Shown: positions 47,751 through 57,001 of the stretch, in pieces
Numbering within the stretch: the first letter of the stretch is position 1
Layout of the letters: each line of letters begins with the position of its first letter
NCBI RefSeq assembly: GCF_900105735.1
Contig: NZ_LT629793.1
Span: forward strand, 5,270,001 to 5,334,000
Direction of reading: 5' to 3'
Source of the DNA: Pseudomonas yamanorum
GTDB taxonomy: Bacteria; Pseudomonadota; Gammaproteobacteria; Pseudomonadales; Pseudomonadaceae
Length of the DNA: 64,000 nt
Notes under the pieces: model-generated
Seen by the model: the letters and a program-made list of their open reading frames with translations, nothing else
Databases searched by the model: none
What the model was told of the DNA's origin: nothing
Made by a program: the position numbers and the translations under genes

Positions 47751-49098
47751 TCGCACCAGCTTCGCCAAGCGCCTGGGTGGCTATGCCGAAGTCACTGAGT
47801 TGCCGGGCCAGCCGATCCTGGAGGGCCGCCTGCTGCGCATGGTCGGCCTGACCCTGGAAGCGGAAGGCCTGCGCGCAGCCATGGGCAGCCGGTGCATGGT
47901 GATCAACGACGACAGCTACCACCCGGTGCAGGTCGAAGCCGAAGTGATGGGCTTTTCCGGCAGCAAAGTATTCCTGATGCCCGTCGGCAGCGTTGCCGGT
48001 ATCGCGCCCGGCGCCCGAGTGGTGCCGCTGGCGGATACCGGCCGCCTGCCCATGGGCATGAGCATGCTCGGCCGGGTGCTGGATGGCGCCGGCCGTGCCC
48101 TCGACGGCAAGGGCGGGATGAAGGCTGAAGACTGGGTGCCGATGGACGGCCCGACCATCAACCCCCTCAAGCGCAACCCCATCAGCGTGCCGCTGGACGT
48201 GGGCATTCGCAGCATCAACGGATTATTGACGGTGGGCCGCGGCCAGCGCCTGGGCCTGTTCGCCGGTACCGGCGTGGGTAAGTCGGTGCTGCTGGGCATG
48301 ATGACCCGCTTTACCGAGGCCGACATCATCGTGGTCGGGCTGATCGGCGAGCGGGGCCGCGAGGTGAAGGAATTCATCGAGCACAGCCTCGGCGAAGAAG
48401 GCCTCAAGCGCTCAGTGGTGGTCGCCTCACCGGCGGATGACGCGCCGCTGATGCGCCTGCGTGCCGCGATGTACTGCACACGCATCGCCGAATATTTTCG
48501 CGACAAGGGCAAGAACGTCCTGTTGCTGATGGACTCCCTGACCCGTTTCGCCCAGGCCCAGCGGGAAATTGCCCTGGCCATTGGCGAGCCGCCAGCCACC
48601 AAGGGCTATCCGCCGTCGGTGTTTGCCAAGCTGCCCAAGCTGGTGGAGCGCGCCGGTAACGCTGAAGCCGGTGGGGGTTCGATCACCGCGTTCTACACCG
48701 TGCTTTCCGAGGGCGATGACCAGCAGGACCCGATTGCCGACTCGGCGCGGGGCGTGCTCGACGGGCACATCGTGCTGTCCCGGCGCTTGGCCGAGGAAGG
48801 GCACTACCCGGCCATCGACATCGAAGCCTCCATCAGCCGGGTGATGCCGTCGGTGGTCACGCCTGAGCACATGATGCGCGCACAGCAGTTCAAGCAACTG
48901 TGGTCGCGCTATCAACAGAGCCGCGACCTGATCAGCGTGGGCGCCTATGTGGCCGGCGGTGATCGCGAGACCGACCTGGCGATTGCCCTGCAACCTCAAC
49001 TGGTGACCTACCTGCGCCAAGGCCTCAACGACAAGATCAGCATGGGTGAAAGCGAGGCGCATCTGGGTAGCATCTTCGCTCCGGCACCCGGCGGATAA
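47740..49098 (+). CDS. fliI: Flagellar export ATPase FliI
   Basis: A 452-residue F1-beta-like hexameric ATPase of the type III export gate. Walker A is [11 protein letters not shown] near 177, followed by [13 protein letters not shown] and the Walker [18 protein letters not shown]. It uses ATP to help unfold and load substrates. Length is normal. It overlaps fliH and is followed by fliJ after three bases. Confidence 0.97.
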   Translation: MRLDRTSFAKRLGGYAEVTELPGQPILEGRLLRMVGLTLEAEGLRAAMGSRCMVINDDSYHPVQVEAEVMGFSGSKVFLMPVGSVAGIAPGARVVPLADTGRLPMGMSMLGRVLDGAGRALDGKGGMKAEDWVPMDGPTINPLKRNPISVPLDVGIRSINGLLTVGRGQRLGLFAGTGVGKSVLLGMMTRFTEADIIVVGLIGERGREVKEFIEHSLGEEGLKRSVVVASPADDAPLMRLRAAMYCTRIAEYFRDKGKNVLLLMDSLTRFAQAQREIALAIGEPPATKGYPPSVFAKLPKLVERAGNAEAGGGSITAFYTVLSEGDDQQDPIADSARGVLDGHIVLSRRLAEEGHYPAIDIEASISRVMPSVVTPEHMMRAQQFKQLWSRYQQSRDLISVGAYVAGGDRETDLAIALQPQLVTYLRQGLNDKISMGESEAHLGSIFAPAPGG

Positions 49099-49101
49099 AC
49101 C

Positions 49102-49551
49102 ATGGCCAATACCCGCGCCGCACGCCTTGCCCCGGTGGTGGACATGGCCGAAAAAGCTGAAAAGACCGCCGTCCAGCGCCTGGGTTACTTCCAGGGCCAG
49201 GTTCGCCTGGCGGAAAGCAAGCTGGGGGATTTGGAACGCTTTCGCGGCGAGTACCAGCAGCAGTGGATCGAGCGCGGCAGCAAAGGCGTCTCCGGCCAAT
49301 GGCTGATGGGCTACCAGGGCTTTCTCAACCAGTTGGAAACCGCCGTCGGCCAGCAGCGCCAGAGCCTGGCCTGGCACCAGGCCAATGTCGACAAGGCCCG
49401 CGACAGCTGGCAACAGGCCTACGCCCGGGTCGAAGGCCTGCGCAAGCTGGTGCAACGCTACATCGACGAAGCCCGCGCGCTGGAAGACAAGCGCGAGCAG
49501 AAGTTGCTCGATGAACTGTCCCAGCGTCTGCCCCGCCAAAACCCCTATTGA
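49102..49551 (+). CDS. fliJ: Flagellar export protein FliJ
   Basis: A 149-residue two-helix antiparallel coiled coil with high charge. In the export machine FliJ acts like the gamma stalk of F1 on FliI and binds FlhA. The conserved N-terminus is LAPVVDMAEKAEKTAVQRL. It is the last gene of fliEFGHIJ. Confidence 0.93.
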   Translation: MANTRAARLAPVVDMAEKAEKTAVQRLGYFQGQVRLAESKLGDLERFRGEYQQQWIERGSKGVSGQWLMGYQGFLNQLETAVGQQRQSLAWHQANVDKARDSWQQAYARVEGLRKLVQRYIDEARALEDKREQKLLDELSQRLPRQNPY

Positions 49552-49639
49552 GCACGCCACCCGTCCCACATGGAGTTGCCCACTTCCCCATCACCTGCTA
49601 AACCTTGTTGCACATTGCCAATGACAAGGAAGCAGTCGA

Positions 49640-49945
49640 ATGTCAGTCGAATCAGAAGTGTCCCTGGATGGGAAGAAAGCGACGATCACCGTCAAGGGCC
49701 GATTCGATTTCGGTAGTCACCAGGCTTTTCGTGATGCCTACGAAAAGTTCTACAAGGTGCCCGAGATCTACGTGGTGGACTTGAAGGAAACCACCTACAT
49801 GGACAGCTCGGCCCTGGGCATGCTCCTGCTGCTGCGGGACCATGCCGGCGGCGACGATGCCGAAGTGCAGGTGGTCAACAGCAACTCCGACGTGCGCAAG
49901 ATCCTCGCCATCTCCAACTTCGACAAACTGTTCGACCTCACTTGA
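49640..49945 (+). CDS. hsbA: HsbA, STAS-domain anti-anti-sigma factor
   Basis: A 101-residue STAS protein with the phosphorylatable Ser56 in MDSSALGML. The serine position and the length match HsbA of P. aeruginosa. There it partners FlgM when unphosphorylated and the diguanylate cyclase HsbD when phosphorylated, deciding between swimming and biofilm. Its stop overlaps the TTG start of the regulator gene that follows. An AAGGAAGCAG ribosome site precedes it. Confidence 0.88.
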   Translation: MSVESEVSLDGKKATITVKGRFDFGSHQAFRDAYEKFYKVPEIYVVDLKETTYMDSSALGMLLLLRDHAGGDDAEVQVVNSNSDVRKILAISNFDKLFDLT

Positions 49946-51660
49946 GCGTCCTGGCCCCGGTCCTCGAGGCGCTGACGGTATTGATCGCCGAAGACAGCGC
50001 CGCCGACCTGCTGTTGCTGTCGAGCATCGTGCGCCGTCAGGGCCACCAGGTACTGACCGCCAGCAACGGCCAGGAAGCCGTCGACGTGTTTACCCGCGAG
50101 CGGCCGCAGTTGGTGCTGATGGACGCACTGATGCCGGTCATGGACGGCTTCGAGGCGGCCCGGCAAATCAAGCAACTGGCGGGGGAGGCGCTGGTGCCGA
50201 TTATCTTCCTCACCTCCCTGCGCGAGAGTGAAGCCCTGGCCCAGTGCCTGGATGCCGGCGGCGACGACTTCCTGGCCAAGCCCTATAACCAAGTGATTCT
50301 GGCGGCCAAAATCAACGCCATGGACCGCCTGCGTCGCTTGCAGGCCACGGTGTTGCAGCAGCGCGACCTGATCGCCCGGCACCACGACTACCTGCTGCAG
50401 GAGCAGCGCGTGGCCAAGGCGGTGTTCGACAAAGTCGCGCATTCCGGCTGCATCAACGCCGCGCCAAATATTCGCTACGTGCAATCGCCTTATGCGTTGT
50501 TCAACGGTGACTTGTTGCTGGCTGCCTACACGCCGTCGGGCGATATGCATGTGCTGCTGGGGGACTTTACCGGTCATGGTTTGCCGGCGGCGGTCGGCGC
50601 GATGCCGCTGGCGGAAGTGTTCTACGGCATGACGGCCAAGGGCTACGGCCTGGCGCAGACCCTGCGGGAGATGAACGCCAAGCTCAAGCGCATCCTGCCG
50701 GTGGACATGTTCTGCTGCGCCACCTTGCTGTGCCTCAGCGCCCAGCGCCGGGTGGTGGAAGTGTGGAACGGCGGCATGCCCGAGGGCTATGTGCATGACA
50801 TCGCCACTGGCAAGCGCACGCCGCTGGTGTCGCGGCATTTGCCATTGGGCGTGCTGACGGCCGAGGCGTTTGATGACCGCACTGAAGTCTGGCCGATGGC
50901 GCTGGGCGACCGGGTGTTCTTGCTGTCGGATGGTGTGCTGGATACTGCGGATGCCCAGGAGCAGTTGTTTGGCGCCGAGCGTTTGCAGCAGGTTTTTGCG
51001 GCCAACCGCGAGCCGGACCGGTTATTCGAGGAGATCGAGCAGGCCCTGGCGGCTTTTCGCGGCGAAGTGCGTGATGACGTCAGCATGGTGGAGATCAGCC
51101 TGCAGGCGGGGGAGGCGTTGCGTTCGCCGTCGATGGTGTATTCCGACAGCGGCCAGTCGTCGCCGCTGGATTGGTCGGTGAGTTTTGAGTTTCGGGCCGA
51201 GACGCTCAAGTCCTACAACCCGTTGCCGTATTTGTTGCAGTTGCTGTTGGAGGTTCATGGCCTGCGTGAGCAAAGCGGGGCGTTGTATAGCGTGATGGCG
51301 GAGTTGTATTCCAACGCTCTGGAGCATGGGGTGCTGGGGTTGGATTCGCGGCTCAAGCGTGATGCCCAGGGGTTTGCGGCGTATTACCGCGAGCGTAATG
51401 AGCGGCTGGCGCGGTTGAGCAGTGGGTATGTGCGGGTGCATCTGAATGTGGTGCCGATCGGGGAGGGTGGGTGCCTGACCTTGCGGATCGAGGACAGTGG
51501 GTCGGGGTTTGATGTGGAGAAGGTGCTGGCCAGGCCGCTGGATGTTGACCGTCTGTCTGGTCGGGGGTTGAGCCTGGTGCGGCAGTTGAGCAGCGATGTA
51601 GGCTGGTCTGACGGAGGGCGGTGTGCGTGCGTGGAGTTTTCATGGAAGGCTCTGGCATAA
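49942..51660 (+). CDS. hsbR: HsbR, response regulator with PP2C-type phosphatase and kinase domains
   Basis: A 572-residue protein: a REC domain (12-130) with Asp61 in LMDALMPVMDG and KPYN, a SpoIIE-type PP2C phosphatase domain (about 190-380, with LLGDFTGHGLPAAVGA and RVFLLSDGVLDT), and a C-terminal HATPase of anti-sigma type (about 430-572, with AELYSNALEHGVLG). In P. aeruginosa it receives phosphate from HptB and both dephosphorylates and phosphorylates HsbA. The start is a TTG at 49942 that overlaps the hsbA stop (TTGA). Codon use becomes more relaxed in the last third. Confidence 0.88.
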   Translation: MSVLAPVLEALTVLIAEDSAADLLLLSSIVRRQGHQVLTASNGQEAVDVFTRERPQLVLMDALMPVMDGFEAARQIKQLAGEALVPIIFLTSLRESEALAQCLDAGGDDFLAKPYNQVILAAKINAMDRLRRLQATVLQQRDLIARHHDYLLQEQRVAKAVFDKVAHSGCINAAPNIRYVQSPYALFNGDLLLAAYTPSGDMHVLLGDFTGHGLPAAVGAMPLAEVFYGMTAKGYGLAQTLREMNAKLKRILPVDMFCCATLLCLSAQRRVVEVWNGGMPEGYVHDIATGKRTPLVSRHLPLGVLTAEAFDDRTEVWPMALGDRVFLLSDGVLDTADAQEQLFGAERLQQVFAANREPDRLFEEIEQALAAFRGEVRDDVSMVEISLQAGEALRSPSMVYSDSGQSSPLDWSVSFEFRAETLKSYNPLPYLLQLLLEVHGLREQSGALYSVMAELYSNALEHGVLGLDSRLKRDAQGFAAYYRERNERLARLSSGYVRVHLNVVPIGEGGCLTLRIEDSGSGFDVEKVLARPLDVDRLSGRGLSLVRQLSSDVGWSDGGRCACVEFSWKALA

Positions 51661-51690
51661 TCCGCCGATTCTTGATCAAGGAGCGAACAA

Positions 51691-52038
51691 GTGGCAGAGA
51701 TTCATCTGGACCCCGATGTGCTGACTGGCTTGCAGGAGGTCATGGAGGGTGAGTATCCGAAGCTGCTCGACACTTTTCTCGATGATTCGCAGAAGCGGGT
51801 AGAGGCGCTGCGCCGGGCCCGGGATGACGCGAAAGCCCTTGGGCGGATTGCCCATAGCTTTAAGGGGAGCAGCGGTAACCTTGGGGCGGTGCGGTTGGCT
51901 GAGCTTTGTCAGTTGCTCGAGGATACGTCCGCGAAGCACGCTTTTACGGATTTGGGGCGACTGGTGGATGAGATTGACCATGAATTCGCGCTGGTGCGGC
52001 CGTTGTATGAGCATGAGCGGGAGCGCTTTCAGCTCTGA
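51691..52038 (+). CDS. hptB: HptB, histidine phosphotransfer protein
   Basis: A 115-residue single-domain Hpt helical bundle. The phospho-histidine is His55 in RIAHSFKGSSGNLGA. In P. aeruginosa HptB takes phosphate from the hybrid kinases PA1611, SagS and ErcS' and passes it to HsbR, which also lowers RsmY levels. The GTG start at 51691 follows AAGGAGCG. The gene lies 30 bases after hsbR. Confidence 0.88.
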   Translation: MAEIHLDPDVLTGLQEVMEGEYPKLLDTFLDDSQKRVEALRRARDDAKALGRIAHSFKGSSGNLGAVRLAELCQLLEDTSAKHAFTDLGRLVDEIDHEFALVRPLYEHERERFQL

Positions 52039-52056
52039 CGTTTTGGCTCTGAGGTG

Positions 52057-52884
52057 GTGTGTATATCCGTTATTTAGGTAACGGCCGCCTATGGTTCCGC
52101 TCTTACAGCGGCTCACTTTGGAAAAGCCCCAAAGTAAGCAAAGGGCTCTGCCCCGCCTGTCGGCGCCTCGCTGTGGCTCGGCGTTCCCTCACTCCGGCAT
52201 TGCTCCGCGGGCCGCCGCGACGGGCCATCCATGGCCCGGCGCGGCTAAACCGGCGTCCTGCCGGTTTACCCGCTCCGCAATACCTGCGTTCGGCCTCGGG
52301 CTTATTGGGGCAGTCAGATCAAGATCAAGATCAAAAGCAAAAGCACAGCGGCCTCCCGGCCGGCTTGAGTGTTAAAAGCAAAGGCAAGATCCAGAGCGAA
52401 AGCCAAATCTGAAGCTGATGCAGCTCTGCTTTTCTGTGGGAGCTGGCTTGCCTGCGATGCAGACAACTCGGTGCATCAGGTAGGCCCAGTTGATGCCATC
52501 GCAGGCAAGCCAGCTCCCACATTTGACCGTGCTCGCTTTAGCTTTTGATTTGGCTTTTGCTCTTCAACACTCAAGCCGGCCGGGAGGCCGCTGTGCCCTT
52601 GATCTGCTTTTGATCTTGATCTTAGGCGCCCCGTTAAACCACGCTGGCCGAACGCAGGCTTTGGAGCGTGGGTAACCTGGCAGGACGCCAGGTTAGCCGT
52701 CCTGGGCCAGGGATGGCCCATGACGGCGGCCCACGGTCCAAAGCCGGAGTGAGGGCACTCCGAGCCTAGGCGAGGAGCCGAGTGGTGGGGCAAGAGCCCT
52801 TTGGTTACTTTGGGGCTTTTCCAAAGTGACCCGCTGTAAGAGCGGAACCAATAGAAGCCATCACCCAAATAACGGATATACACC
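52057..52884. repeat. Large imperfect inverted repeat with central REPIN
   Basis: Two arms of about 375 and 360 bases are inverted copies of each other. Both ends open with GTGTATATCCGTTATTT and share GGTTCCGCTCTTACAGCGG, CTTTGGAAAAGCCCCAAAGTA and TCCCGGCCGGCTTGAGTGTT. I judge them roughly 80 percent identical by eye. A GTGGGAGC REPIN at 52435-52521 forms the centre. Both arms also contain frames beginning MYIRYLG, but these have no other protein character and I treat them as a byproduct of the repeat. No gene is visible in 52039-52964. Confidence 0.85.
52435..52521. repeat. REPIN at the centre of the large inverted repeat
   Basis: Inverted copies of TGTGGGAGCTGGCTTGCC enclose a short loop (52465-52490). 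It is the apex of the larger palindrome. Confidence 0.9.
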
Positions 52885-52896
52885 CAAAACCAAAAC

Positions 52897-52913
52897 CTGG
52901 CCCAACTCTTGCT
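52897..52913 (+). promoter_or_regulatory. Sigma-54 promoter of fliK
   Basis: CTGGCCCAACTCTTGCT has GG at 52899-52900 and GC at 52911-52912, ten bases between. It lies 52 bases before fliK and only 13 bases beyond the end of the large inverted repeat. Confidence 0.85.
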
Positions 52914-52964
52914 ATACCTCCTGTAACCGCACCCTCGACCCCTGTGCGGCGGAGACTCTTAGCT

Positions 52965-54335
52965 ATGGCAATCACCCCGAATTCGCTTCTTCAGGCGGCC
53001 CCCGCGGCCAAGCCTCAAGCGCCCGCTGCCAATCCACCGGCAGTGGCTGCGGACCCGCGGGACAAGGCCCCGGGCTTCGCTCAGGTGTTCGCCAAACAGG
53101 CCCCCGCGCCCACGGCAAAACCCACCGACACCACCACCAAGTCGACCCGCGACAAGCCTGCGGACGCCAGCACCAAGCCCGCCGCCAACAACGACAAGCC
53201 TGCCGCCGGCACTCCATCGGTTGCCGATAACGGCAAGACTTTGCCTGCCACCCCGCCGGCCAAGCCCGACACCCCGGACACCACCGCCAAGACCGACGAC
53301 ACGGCCCCGGCAGATGACCCCGCCCTGGCCCAGCAACCCCCGGTCGACCCCGCCGTCGACCCGGCGCTGATGGTCGCGGTAGTCCCCGTTCCCGTCCCGG
53401 CAACGCCAGCGCCCGTCGAAACACCGGCACCGGCTGTCGCGAAAGACGACAAGGCCCAGCCAGTGGTAGCGCCACCCGTGGCCGCCACCGACGACGCCAA
53501 GCCCGCCTTCGACCCAGAAGCCGATCCACTGGACGCCATGCCCGCCGTGCGCCTGGCCATGGAGCAGGGCGGACACGTATCTGCCAGCAGCCAAACCCCA
53601 GCCAAAGGCACGCCGGCCCCGACCCAGGATCAGCCAACTGCCGCGCAAAACTTCGCCACTGGCCTGGCCAGTATGGTCGACCAGCAAGCGTCCAAGGACA
53701 GCACCGACCAGGGCGGCGACAAAGCCTTCACCGGCCAGATCGATGGCGGCCTCAAGGACCTGAAAGACGCCCGCAGCGACACCCGTGTCGACGATTTCGC
53801 CAATCGCCTCGCTGCACTGACCCAGGCCGCCACGCCGAAAACTGCAAATGCCCTACCGCCGGTCGCCAACGCACCACTGGCCATGCACCAGAGCGGTTGG
53901 ACCGACGAGGTGGTGAACCGGGTCATGTACTTGTCCAGCGCCAACCTCAAATCGGCAGAGATCCAGCTGCAACCCGCTGAACTGGGCCGCCTGGACATCA
54001 GCGTGAAAATGTCCGCTGACCAACAGGCGCAGGTCACCTTCATGAGCGGCCACGCGGTGGTTCGTGACGCGTTGGAAAGCCAGTCGGGCCGTCTGCGGGA
54101 GATGTTTGCCCAGCAGGGCATGGGCCAGGTCGACGTCAACGTGTCTGACCAATCCCGGGGCTGGCAGGGTCAGCAGGGTCAGGATCAACAACAGCAGAGC
54201 CAGGCACGCGGCGTCAGTGGCAGCGGCGGGCGGGGTGATGGGGTTAATGGTGGCGGTATCGGTGAGGTGGCAGAGGTTGCCGCGCCGGTGGTGCAGTCCA
54301 TCATTGGTTCCAGTGCCGTGGACTACTACGCCTGA
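52965..54335 (+). CDS. fliK: Flagellar hook-length control protein FliK
   Basis: A 456-residue secreted molecular ruler. The N-terminal 300 residues are Ala-, Pro-, Thr- and Asp-rich and low in complexity, as in other Pseudomonas FliK. The conserved C-terminal switch domain is at about 315-400 (MYLSSANLKSAEIQLQPAELGRLDI, then VTFMSGHAVVRDALE). A Gln/Gly-rich tail follows. The ATG at 52965 was preferred over a start seven codons earlier. It has its own sigma-54 promoter and is followed by a REPIN. Confidence 0.92.
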   Translation: MAITPNSLLQAAPAAKPQAPAANPPAVAADPRDKAPGFAQVFAKQAPAPTAKPTDTTTKSTRDKPADASTKPAANNDKPAAGTPSVADNGKTLPATPPAKPDTPDTTAKTDDTAPADDPALAQQPPVDPAVDPALMVAVVPVPVPATPAPVETPAPAVAKDDKAQPVVAPPVAATDDAKPAFDPEADPLDAMPAVRLAMEQGGHVSASSQTPAKGTPAPTQDQPTAAQNFATGLASMVDQQASKDSTDQGGDKAFTGQIDGGLKDLKDARSDTRVDDFANRLAALTQAATPKTANALPPVANAPLAMHQSGWTDEVVNRVMYLSSANLKSAEIQLQPAELGRLDISVKMSADQQAQVTFMSGHAVVRDALESQSGRLREMFAQQGMGQVDVNVSDQSRGWQGQQGQDQQQQSQARGVSGSGGRGDGVNGGGIGEVAEVAAPVVQSIIGSSAVDYYA

Positions 54336-54372
54336 TCTGAGAAGCGGCCCTTTTTCCAGTTGGAATCAGGTC

Positions 54373-54462
54373 ATGTGGGAGCTGGCTTGCCTGCGATAGC
54401 GGTGGGTCAGCAACCAAGATATCGGCTGGCAGGGCCTCATCGCAGGCAAGCCAGCTCCCACA
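54373..54462. repeat. REPIN: paired REP hairpin, type GTGGGAGCTGGCTTGC
   Basis: Inverted copies lie between fliK and the fliL promoter; both REP tails run through GCGATAG/ATCGC. Confidence 0.9.
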
Positions 54463-54517
54463 GTTGATCGGGGTTGTGAGTGAGAGAGCCGTACTCTTCC
54501 CATCTGAACTGACAACT

Positions 54518-54534
54518 CTGGCATAACACTTGCT
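54518..54534 (+). promoter_or_regulatory. Sigma-54 promoter of the fliL operon
   Basis: CTGGCATAACACTTGCT has GG at 54520-54521 and GC at 54532-54533 with ten bases between. It lies about 51 bases before the fliL start and should drive fliLMNOPQR-flhB. Confidence 0.9.
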
Positions 54535-54584
54535 CTTGCCTTTCCCCAGAACTATGAATCCCTGAATAGTGACGGATTATTGGC

Positions 54585-55085
54585 ATGGCGAAGAGCGACG
54601 ACGTAGCAACACCACCCGCAGGCAAGGGCAAGCTTAAGCTTATCCTGCTGATTGTCCTGGCCTTGTTCCTGGCGATCGGCCTGTCCGTGGGGGCTACCTG
54701 GTACTTCATGCACAGCGCCCAGAGCAAACCGGCCGCGACGGCCGAGGTCAACCCTAACGTCAAGCAACCGGCAATCTTCGAGCCGATGCTTCCGGCGTTT
54801 GTCGCCAACTTCAATCAGAACGGCCGTCAACGCTACCTGCAGGTGAGCATTACCCTGCTGGCGCGTAACCAGGCAGACCTGGATGCCCTCAAGGTGCACA
54901 TGCCAGTGATCCGCAACAACCTGGTGATGCTGTTTTCCGCCCAGCCCTTCGACACCCTCGCCACCCCGGTGGGCCAGGAAATGCTGCGCCAGAAGGTCAC
55001 TGCCAGCGTGCAGGAAGTGGCCCAGAAGGAAGTCGGCAAACCGGTGATCGAGCAGGTGCTCTTCACTAATTTTGTATTGCAGTAG
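54585..55085 (+). CDS. fliL: Flagellar basal-body protein FliL
   Basis: A 166-residue inner-membrane protein with one membrane helix (LILLIVLALFLAIGLSVGATWYF) and a periplasmic stomatin-like domain that surrounds stator units. Conserved features are NFNQNGRQRYLQVSITLLAR and the C-terminal FTNFVLQ. It is first of the fliL operon. Confidence 0.95.
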   Translation: MAKSDDVATPPAGKGKLKLILLIVLALFLAIGLSVGATWYFMHSAQSKPAATAEVNPNVKQPAIFEPMLPAFVANFNQNGRQRYLQVSITLLARNQADLDALKVHMPVIRNNLVMLFSAQPFDTLATPVGQEMLRQKVTASVQEVAQKEVGKPVIEQVLFTNFVLQ

Positions 55086-55094
55086 GATCACGAC

Positions 55095-56063
55095 ATGGCC
55101 GTGCAGGACCTGCTGTCCCAGGATGAAATCGATGCGCTGCTCCACGGCGTCGACGATGGTCTGGTACAGACCGAAATGGCTGCCGAGCCCGGCAGCGTCA
55201 AAAGCTACGACCTGACCAGCCAGGATCGCATCGTCCGTGGACGCATGCCGACCCTGGAGATGATCAACGAGCGTTTCGCCCGTTACACCCGCATCAGCAT
55301 GTTCAACATGCTGCGCCGCTCGGCGGACGTGGCGGTGGGCGGCGTGCAGGTGATGAAGTTCGGTGAATACGTGCACTCGCTGTACGTGCCCACCAGCCTC
55401 AACCTGGTGAAGATCAAGCCTCTGCGCGGCACCGCGTTGTTCATCCTCGACGCCAAGCTGGTGTTCAAGCTGGTGGACAACTTCTTCGGCGGTGACGGCC
55501 GTCACGCCAAGATCGAAGGCCGTGAATTTACCCCGACTGAATTGCGCGTGGTGCGCATGGTGCTGGAGCAGGCCTTCATCGACTTGAAGGAAGCCTGGCA
55601 GGCGATCATGGAAGTCAATTTCGAGTACATCAACTCGGAAGTGAACCCGGCCATGGCCAACATCGTCGGCCCCAGCGAAGCCATTGTGGTCTCCACCTTC
55701 CACATCGAACTCGATGGCGGTGGCGGCGACCTGCACGTGACCATGCCGTACTCGATGATCGAGCCGGTGCGCGAAATGCTCGATGCCGGCTTCCAGTCCG
55801 ACCTCGACGACCAGGACGAACGCTGGGTCAAGGCCCTGCGCGAAGACTTGCTGGACGTCGACGTACCCCTGAGCGCCACCGTGGCCCGTCGCCAGTTGCG
55901 GTTGCGGGATATTTTGCACATGCAGCCGGGGGATGTGATTCCCGTCGAGCTGCCGGAAGAACTGATCATGCGCGCCAACGGCGTGCCGTCGTTCAAGGTC
56001 AAGCTGGGTTCTCACAAAGGCAACCTCGCGTTGCAAGTGATTGAACCGATCAACCGCCGCTGA
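55095..56063 (+). CDS. fliM: Flagellar motor switch protein FliM
   Basis: A 322-residue C-ring protein. The N-terminal peptide LLSQDEIDALLHG (residues 6-18) binds phospho-CheY. The middle CheC-like domain and the C-terminal SpoA domain (RQLRLRDILHMQPGDVIPVELPE) follow. It links chemotaxis to rotation direction. It begins nine bases after fliL. Confidence 0.97.
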   Translation: MAVQDLLSQDEIDALLHGVDDGLVQTEMAAEPGSVKSYDLTSQDRIVRGRMPTLEMINERFARYTRISMFNMLRRSADVAVGGVQVMKFGEYVHSLYVPTSLNLVKIKPLRGTALFILDAKLVFKLVDNFFGGDGRHAKIEGREFTPTELRVVRMVLEQAFIDLKEAWQAIMEVNFEYINSEVNPAMANIVGPSEAIVVSTFHIELDGGGGDLHVTMPYSMIEPVREMLDAGFQSDLDDQDERWVKALREDLLDVDVPLSATVARRQLRLRDILHMQPGDVIPVELPEELIMRANGVPSFKVKLGSHKGNLALQVIEPINRR

Positions 56064-56097
56064 TCCACATTAATTTCTGCTCCGCCGAGGACATGTA

Positions 56098-56565
56098 ATG
56101 GCTACCGAACACGAAAACACTTCCGCCGAAGACCAGGCCCTGGCTGACGAGTGGGCGGCTGCCCTGGAGGAAACCGGCGATGTCGGCCAGGACGATATCG
56201 ACGCGCTGCTGGCAGCTGATGCGGCCACCGCACCGGTGGGCAACCGCCTTCCCATGGAAGAGTTTGGCAGCGTGCCGAAGAACAACGAGCCGGTGACCCT
56301 GGACGGTCCGAACCTGGACGTGATCCTCGACATCCCGGTGTCGATCTCCATGGAAGTCGGCAGCACCGAAATCAACATCCGCAACCTGCTGCAACTCAAC
56401 CAGGGTTCGGTGATCGAGCTGGATCGTCTGGCCGGTGAGCCGCTGGACGTGCTGGTCAACGGCACGCTGATCGCCCATGGCGAAGTGGTGGTGGTCAACG
56501 AGAAGTTCGGCATCCGCCTGACCGACGTGATCAGTCCAAGTGAACGCATCAAGAAGTTGCGTTGA
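56098..56565 (+). CDS. fliN: Flagellar motor switch protein FliN
   Basis: A 155-residue C-ring protein. The SpoA domain is at about 75-150 (VSISMEVGSTEINIRNLLQLNQGSVIELDRLAGEPLD). The N-terminal extension includes GQDDIDALLAAD (30-41), very like the CheY-binding peptide of FliM. fliO starts one base after its stop. Confidence 0.97.
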   Translation: MATEHENTSAEDQALADEWAAALEETGDVGQDDIDALLAADAATAPVGNRLPMEEFGSVPKNNEPVTLDGPNLDVILDIPVSISMEVGSTEINIRNLLQLNQGSVIELDRLAGEPLDVLVNGTLIAHGEVVVVNEKFGIRLTDVISPSERIKKLR

Positions 56566-56566
56566 T

Positions 56567-57001
56567 ATGAAGCGCTCATTGGTAGGACTGTTATCGACGC
56601 TGCCCTTGAGCGTAATGGCAGCAGAACCGGTCGCCCAGGCGGCCGCACCGGCGCTCGGCAGTGGCGTTGGCGGGCAACTGACCCAGTTGGTGTTGGGCTT
56701 GTTGTTGGTGGTGGGGCTGATCTTCGTGCTCGCCTGGGTGTTGCGCCGTGTACAGCGCATCGGTCCGGGCAATGCCCAGGTGATTGAGCTGGTGGGTTCG
56801 CGTGCCCTTGGCCCGCGGGACCGGCTGGTGCTGGTGCAGGTGGGCGAAGAGCAGATTCTGCTGGGCATCACCCCCGGCCGTATCACCCCGTTGCACGTGC
56901 TCAAGCAGCCTGTGGAAGTGGCCCAGACCCAAGCGGCCACGCCGGAATTCGCCCAGCGCCTCATGGAGTTGCTGGGCAAGGATCAGAAGGATAAGAAGTA
57001 A
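56567..57001 (+). CDS. fliO: Flagellar biosynthetic protein FliO
   Basis: A 144-residue membrane protein needed for stable FliP assembly. A signal-like N-terminus ([14 protein letters not shown]) and one strong membrane helix ([19 protein letters not shown]) are followed by a cytoplasmic domain with [29 protein letters not shown]. The ATG at 56567 is right after the fliN stop. It overlaps fliP by one base (TAATG). Confidence 0.93.
   Translation: MKRSLVGLLSTLPLSVMAAEPVAQAAAPALGSGVGGQLTQLVLGLLLVVGLIFVLAWVLRRVQRIGPGNAQVIELVGSRALGPRDRLVLVQVGEEQILLGITPGRITPLHVLKQPVEVAQTQAATPEFAQRLMELLGKDQKDKK

Noticed and set aside
52059..52412. Frames beginning MYIRYLG in both arms of the large inverted repeat
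   Set aside because: The two products agree only where the DNA repeat agrees. They drift into low-complexity tails and lack ribosome sites, so they look like translations of a repeat.
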